Part shown: piece after piece, positions 58,301-64,000 of the stretch
How the letters are laid out: each line of letters starts with the position of its first letter
How positions within the stretch are numbered: position 1 is the stretch's first letter
Assembly: GCA_900708905.1 (NCBI GenBank)
Contig: CAADRB010000027.1
Location: forward strand, 1,608,288 to 1,672,287
DNA: 64,000 bases
Direction: 5' to 3'
Source: Hymenolepis diminuta
Taxonomy: Eukaryota > Platyhelminthes > Cestoda > Cyclophyllidea > Hymenolepididae
Position numbers and translations under genes: made by a program
The notes under the pieces: generated by a model
What the model was told of the DNA's origin: nothing
Seen by the model: the letters and a program-made list of their open reading frames with translations, nothing else
Database searches by the model: none

Positions 58301-61300
58301 TGTTTGAATAAGTTAGATATAGATGACTTATGTCTTCCTCCTGAGTCTTGACAAGCAGGATCCAAGGTATGAAATGAATTGGTACACATCAATATGGTGA
58401 AAGGAGCGTACCCATAAAATTAGAAGCATGGCAATTGAAAAATAAATCAAATAATAGTTAATATTAGTGAAAAATTTTTAAATTCCATTCTTTATTTTTT
58501 TCATTTGCTAAGCTGCCAAATAGCTATTAGTTTGCTATCAAATGTAGAAATATTTCTCTCTCTCAAAGGAAATAAACTCCCATGGCACAATTTCAAGATG
58601 TAAATCAAAACCCTTAAAGTAGATTGTAGAGATATTGACTTGATCTTTTATTGTTCCTTCTGATGATACCTGTTCAAATTGTTAGAAATGAATCAAGTCA
58701 TGAAACATAGATAAGTCCGTCATATAGACCCATCAGTGGACAAGCGCTTTAAAATTGGATCTTAAGTCCAATATATTGTTAATTCATTATATCATAAGAG
58801 AATATGTTAATTGATTAATGAAAAGCAAATTCCCTAAATGGATCTACTATGCGGTAATTGGGTTTCAGTTGCCGTCTTTTCCTATTTTCAGTAATTGTTA
58901 ATGAGTCGATTTGACAGAGAGATAACGACCATTCAATTTTGACAAGAAGATACAAAACGTTCAGTGTTAAATTTGGTGAGGTAAATGAAAAGTAATGGCT
59001 TGGCCGGTAAGGTGAAGAGCTATTCTTTTGTTTGTGTCTCTTTGTTTCTAGAATCTTGTTAGATTGATATATTAGTTATTAATTAAATCAGTAGGAGCCT
59101 GGTTTTGAAGTCAGTTGAGAGACGATTGTTCTGGATTCTGATTTTTGTGAAATAACAACTGAATTCATTTATTTTTCCAAAATTAGAGATTCCTTCTTAA
59201 TTCGAATGCATGCAGTATTGCTCATCTGGGCTAGCTGTGCAAATACTCTATTTAGGGGCTACTCCAGCTCATTTATTTTAAATAACCAGAAAATAGAAAT
59301 ATTTTCTGGGAAAGTTTTTTCAATATTCAATTTTTACAAATTTGAATAAGTGAAGTGTTAGACTGTTGCAAGTTTTGCAGGAAATTTTGGCGATATCAAT
59401 TACAATTTCTATTTTAGAGTCATTCTAATAAAATAGAGCTGTGAAGCTTTATGTCAACTTGAAATCATAATCTGAACCTCTCTTGTAAGCGTCCTTTAGT
59501 TCTACGCAAAAAATTTGTTGAATTCACTTCGTAGACAAGAAGTTCAAAAGTGAATTTGAAGTGAAGCGGAACTTGGTTAAGTGTCAAACGAGGGCTGAGA
59601 AAGCATTTAGTACAAACATCTGACTTCTGCCTATAAGTAATATTTCCTAAATCATCAGGTATTGATAACAGAAAATAATCTTTATTGAACAAAATTTATT
59701 ATGCAAGCTGTTTTATGATATTCCTTATTACTCTAGGGGACATAAAAGGGGTAAAAAATTGAAGATTTGAAAAATTTCTTATGACGGTAGCAAAGATGAT
59801 AAAAAAATTTTACCTCGAAGGTAATTTTTGTCGAACGCTCTAAACCTATAATTTGTATTTTTCATAAATTTTTCGCCACCAGGTGTAAACTTTCCCAATT
59901 CAAAAGTGCTTAATTAAATACAAAGGAGGAGCCAATTCGATTACTGGCATTTCTGTGATGATTGTTCCGTACGGTTTTAATAATTCATCTCCATTCTCAG
60001 TTTGTAAAAAAGAAAATAACCGGGCTCTACATCACCGATTACCTCCATTGCCAAACCCAAGTCACTTTTATCCCATAAATAACTGAAACAGTGAAGTTTG
60101 AAGCGTTCTTCTCAGAAAATCTTTCAGTAATCACAATGTTTCACTTTAGAGAACTTATTTAAGTGAAAATATTCATTAAATGCTATTCTTTTGAATGGCA
60201 GAACTAGCGGAAGCGGTTACTCTACCCGTTTAACTCAGATCGATCACTATTGTTAAAAACAATTAAATGGAAATTCCTAAATTGAAAAATCTGGTCAATT
60301 CCTCTTTTCATGAAGGTTTTAACTTTCTCTACTGTCATTAAGATTAAAATATATCCCCGACTTTCAATAATATTCTATCTCTATTACGATTATTGTTATG
60401 TCTATAAAACTTGCACTGAAGATAGGGGTTCCACGAGGAGATGTTTAACCATAGTCAAAACTTTTGAGAAGGAAAGACGTTTAAAGTTTGGAAAGGAATT
60501 AATTCAGAGTGGGGGAGGAGAAGGGTAATTTAAACGAATGTTATTATTCACAAAATTGTTTGTATCCGAATGCACTTTGTAATTTTATAAGTTTAAAATA
60601 TTGGTGCGTAGCTACTCTTGCATTTGCATACCTCCTGGGCGGTTGGTTAGTTATTATAGACTTAATAATCAATTTTACTATTCAGTCAAAAAAAATAATC
60701 TCAATTCGATGAAAATCCCTCACTCCCGAACTTGATATATCAAATAAGCAAAAAAAACAGAGACATATTTAGAATAGAAAATGAACAATATGCTCTGCTG
60801 AAACAATTAGCCGGTTTAAAAGTGGTACTGAAATGAAGGTGAGAGTGAGAGTTCTTTCAAATAGCGCAGTTTTAGATATTAGCTTTTATTAGACCTAGAT
60901 CATGAAATGTTCGATCGTAAAACTGCAAGGGAATTCAAATTTCTCTTTGTGGAAAACCATGCAATTTTCCCCAGTGACCTTGAAAATTATACCACAAAAA
61001 TTATGAACTAAACCCCTCGGTTCAGTTAAGGATAGGGAGGATATCAAGATAAGATGTAAATCACAATTTGAGCTCTGGAGGTATATCATTACGTTTCATG
61101 AGGAGCACCTTCATATTTCACTTTCTACCTCATTTGTTAACTACAATTTTTAAAGCTATACATCTTTGTGTTCAAACTGGATTTCAAATGGGGATAATAA
61201 CTGACTTCTTTATTGATTAGATGGATCAAATTAATTTTAAAAATGCTATGCAAAATATAATTGATAAAAATTTTATACAAATATATCAACAGTTATTCAT

Positions 61301-62804
61301 GTACGATTAAGAAAACAAAAAAAATCACTTGACTTAACTCATTCGCATAATTCAGAATTTGAATTTTATAATGAAAATTATTATTTTTAAACATGAAATA
61401 TTAATTAACAATTTGATTAACTAATAAGTTGAAAACTGCTAAATTTCATTTTGAATGAAAATTGCTGTTTTATTTTTAGACGGGCCTGGTCAAACTCCAA
61501 GTCAATCTGCTAGTAAATCGGTGATAAATGTGAAGTGGAGAAATGCGCAAATGACAAGCTCTTGGACTTCGGCCCTATGCATTCTGTTCCAAAATTTAAA
61601 AGCTCTTAAGAATAAAATAAGATTTCTTAATCTCCTACACATTTCCTCTCTTCTTTTAATCCGATCCTTTTGTTTCCTCATTGGAAATGGCTTGGCATTC
61701 CTGACTTTTGGATGCTTCCAGGGATTAAAATCGGTATTTATTTGTTGCTTTGACAAAAATTATATTGATACACCCGGCTAAATATGAATGCCGATAATAG
61801 GGGCAATCGACTTGTCGATTTCTCTAATTTTGTTCAAGATAAATAAAATCTATAGATTGAAATAATTGATTGGAAGTAAAGGTGTGAAGTGAGCCAACCG
61901 CGAGACCCACTTGAAAACAGAGAAACCGAAGAATCTGTGTGCCATGCTGCACGAAAATGCTCAATAAATAGTACGTTAGAGTAATCGTTTTAATCCTAGA
62001 TGTATACAAACATAGCTACGTAAGCCGACCAAGCATTTTTTTTTAAATTAGCAAAAAAAGAAGAAACACAAAATGAAAATGTCAACTTTGTTAAAATATA
62101 TAAAATAATAATGTTATTTTTTCCTTGATACAAACGGAATCTACTATCCTGATTTGCAAATCCAGTCAAGCATTTTGTCAGAATTTCGTTATTCCATCAA
62201 AGGATCTTAGAATTTATGACGCACGGCAGTAGTAATTAGATCAGGGATTAAAAGCTGACAAACGACCTTAAATAGGGCACATTAGTTGCTATGAGATTTT
62301 CCATTGTTCAAATTAGCGTTTTTCAAAGATTGAAATTTCATATATTTGTAATCCACGTTGTGGAATTTCCAAAATGAGAATGGATCAGCAAATAACCACT
62401 TGTCAGTTTTTTCAAATAATACACACATTACAAATTTAACAAGACAATACAAAACTCTGATATCCACAACTGTGGGAAAATTGAAAACATAGTGATACAT
62501 AGTGATATTTGGGACATTTTGAAACTTCCATAAAATAATTACCTATTTCCTTCGGGTTGAAGCGTGCTTTCACCCTAAATTCTCCCCTAATGTCTTTTTG
62601 AATCAAATGGTAAATTTTTATAAGTATACTATAAGGGGCACTATTTTGTTTTCTGCCAAAATTTCCTGATAAATATCAGAAATGCATTTAAATGTTCCTG
62701 CATGTTTTTTTCCGGAAAATTTGTAATAATTTGTCGGGATCTGTTAAAATCTATCCGATCCATGCTCTGCCAAAGCTGTAAACTTCATCATATGAAATAA
62801 ATTC
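58301..62804. other. Gene-poor region, nothing firm
   Basis: About 4.5 kb. The longest frame is 61,455-61,781 (plus, 108 codons), with a hydrophobic middle but no known domain; a minus frame overlaps it. I do not call a gene. Confidence 0.5.
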
Positions 62805-63118
62805 GTTTGGCTTCTCAACCATTGGAAGAAAAATGAATTCAATCTTCACGATCAACTCTTCTTGAATAAACAAGCACTGAACATTCCAGACAAGCATCTG
62901 CTGCAATGGAAGAGACGAATCGTGAACTTTGAATTTCGGAACTTGAGCTGCTCATTTAGTAAATTTTGTACAATTTAAGTCCAAAAAATCAAATGAATTA
63001 AGACTCTGTGTTTTGATCTCCTCCTTCCTACCATTTGTTGGACTTTCAGTTATTCGATATCACTTCTTCCGGCAATTATAAATGATAAAATTATTTTGTA
63101 TTACTGTGGGTAATAATG
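62805..63118 (+). repeat. Repeat family D, copy D2
   Basis: Partner of D1, about 4.85 kb downstream in the same orientation. The reading frame found in D1 is interrupted here (TAA after the AAATTTTGTACAAT segment). Confidence 0.7.
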
Positions 63119-64000
63119 ACGCTTTCGCAATAAATAACAAATCTTACCAATAAAACCATGGTTGATTTTAACTTAGTTCGTAGAATTGCGTTCTAAACGA
63201 AAAATTTTTACCTCCTTTCCATATATTGGCGGAAGGTACATCAATAAGGTCAGCGGAAAGTTATTCGAACTCATTGAACTAGTGCATAAGAGTAGGTTGT
63301 CACTAAAATTCTTAATGAATGAAATCACTCGCAATTTTCCCGTTTTAGAACGTAACGACAGGTAAATCAGATCATGACACAAATTTGCTTTCTTCGCAAA
63401 GTTCAATTTCCGCCAAATAACTGAATGAGCTAAAAGAAGATATGAATAAGTCAGGTTAAGTGTTTGACGATCCGCTCACATTTTCAAAAATATATATTCT
63501 AAAGAATTCCGATTTTTTAAATTGTCATTTTATTGCCTTTATCAAAGAAATCTTTTAATCCTTGTGTCAGTGATACAAGTTAGAAAATTCATAACTGTGA
63601 ATATCGAATATATTGAATAAAAGCCGAAGAATTTATTCCAAAAGGAGAAATTTTATTAAATCTTGTTGAGGCCTTTCATCACACAACATTCCATATGTGA
63701 CTGAAGACCACTAAGAAGACGATGTTTCTAAGTTTATGCCAATAAAGAGTTGTCTGCATTAACATTCTTGGTAGTGGTAGCTCTGCTACTCGAATACTGA
63801 ACTCTGCCAGCTTAAAAATCTTGAGGAATGCAACAGGCTTAAAAAGAATAAATTTGCAATTCCACCATTTCTTTGGCAAGTAAGCATATATTCCCCATTC
63901 GAAATACGATCATTTATCCCTTATCTAGGCATGCATATTCCTACGGTTAGAGATTTCTCCTATTACACACATTCCCTGGAGAAATTTAAACCTCCTTTTT
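63119..64000. other. Intergenic, nothing recognised
   Basis: AT-rich DNA to the window end. Short minus frames (63,173-63,406; 63,679-63,879) have no recognisable features. Confidence 0.55.

Noticed and set aside
61455..61781. 108-codon frame with hydrophobic stretch
   Set aside because: No known domain, no paired copy, and an 84-codon frame overlaps on the other strand; insufficient to call a gene.

Overview
The window looks like nuclear DNA of a parasitic flatworm, most likely a cyclophyllidean tapeworm with an AT-rich, Hymenolepis-like genome. The genus is an inference. The basis is strongly AT-rich intergenic DNA, spliced genes whose short introns fall near 35-43 nt or 70-81 nt, 3' splice sites lying 2-4 nt before start codons (as expected for spliced-leader trans-splicing), and a tandem family of universal stress proteins (USPs), a group known to be expanded in parasitic flatworms. 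No bacterial features, CRISPR arrays or rRNA genes were seen.

Left part (1-18.7 kb): five conserved housekeeping genes. They are TAF12 (minus, two exons), a SAAL1-like gene (plus, about nine exons), deoxyhypusine synthase DHPS (minus, five exons, with a 30-N assembly gap in its largest intron), mitochondrial ribosomal protein MRPS28 (minus, two exons) and a minimal CCDC86/Cgr1-like nucleolar protein (minus, three exons). I rebuilt exon joins by eye from splice sites, reading phase and remembered family alignments.

Middle (18.7-26 kb): no gene recognised; old repeats only.

26-45.5 kb: a tandem array of intronless USP genes, all on the minus strand. Five have intact reading frames and one is a frameshifted pseudogene. 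They form two subgroups: an upstream-facing pair plus the pseudogene ('DWFFK' type) and a trio ('RAFxW' type). The usual USP nucleotide-binding glycine loop is altered differently in every copy, whereas the N-terminal aspartate of the five intact copies is kept.

Right part (45.5-64 kb): gene-poor. It holds copies of a roughly 350-bp dispersed repeat (family A), a decayed minus-strand Ty3/gypsy retrotransposon with a recognisable integrase core and a family A copy lying inside it, and a pair of related repeats at 58 and 63 kb.

The housekeeping genes share no obvious operon logic. The USP array is the one coherent functional cluster, produced by tandem duplication and divergence.
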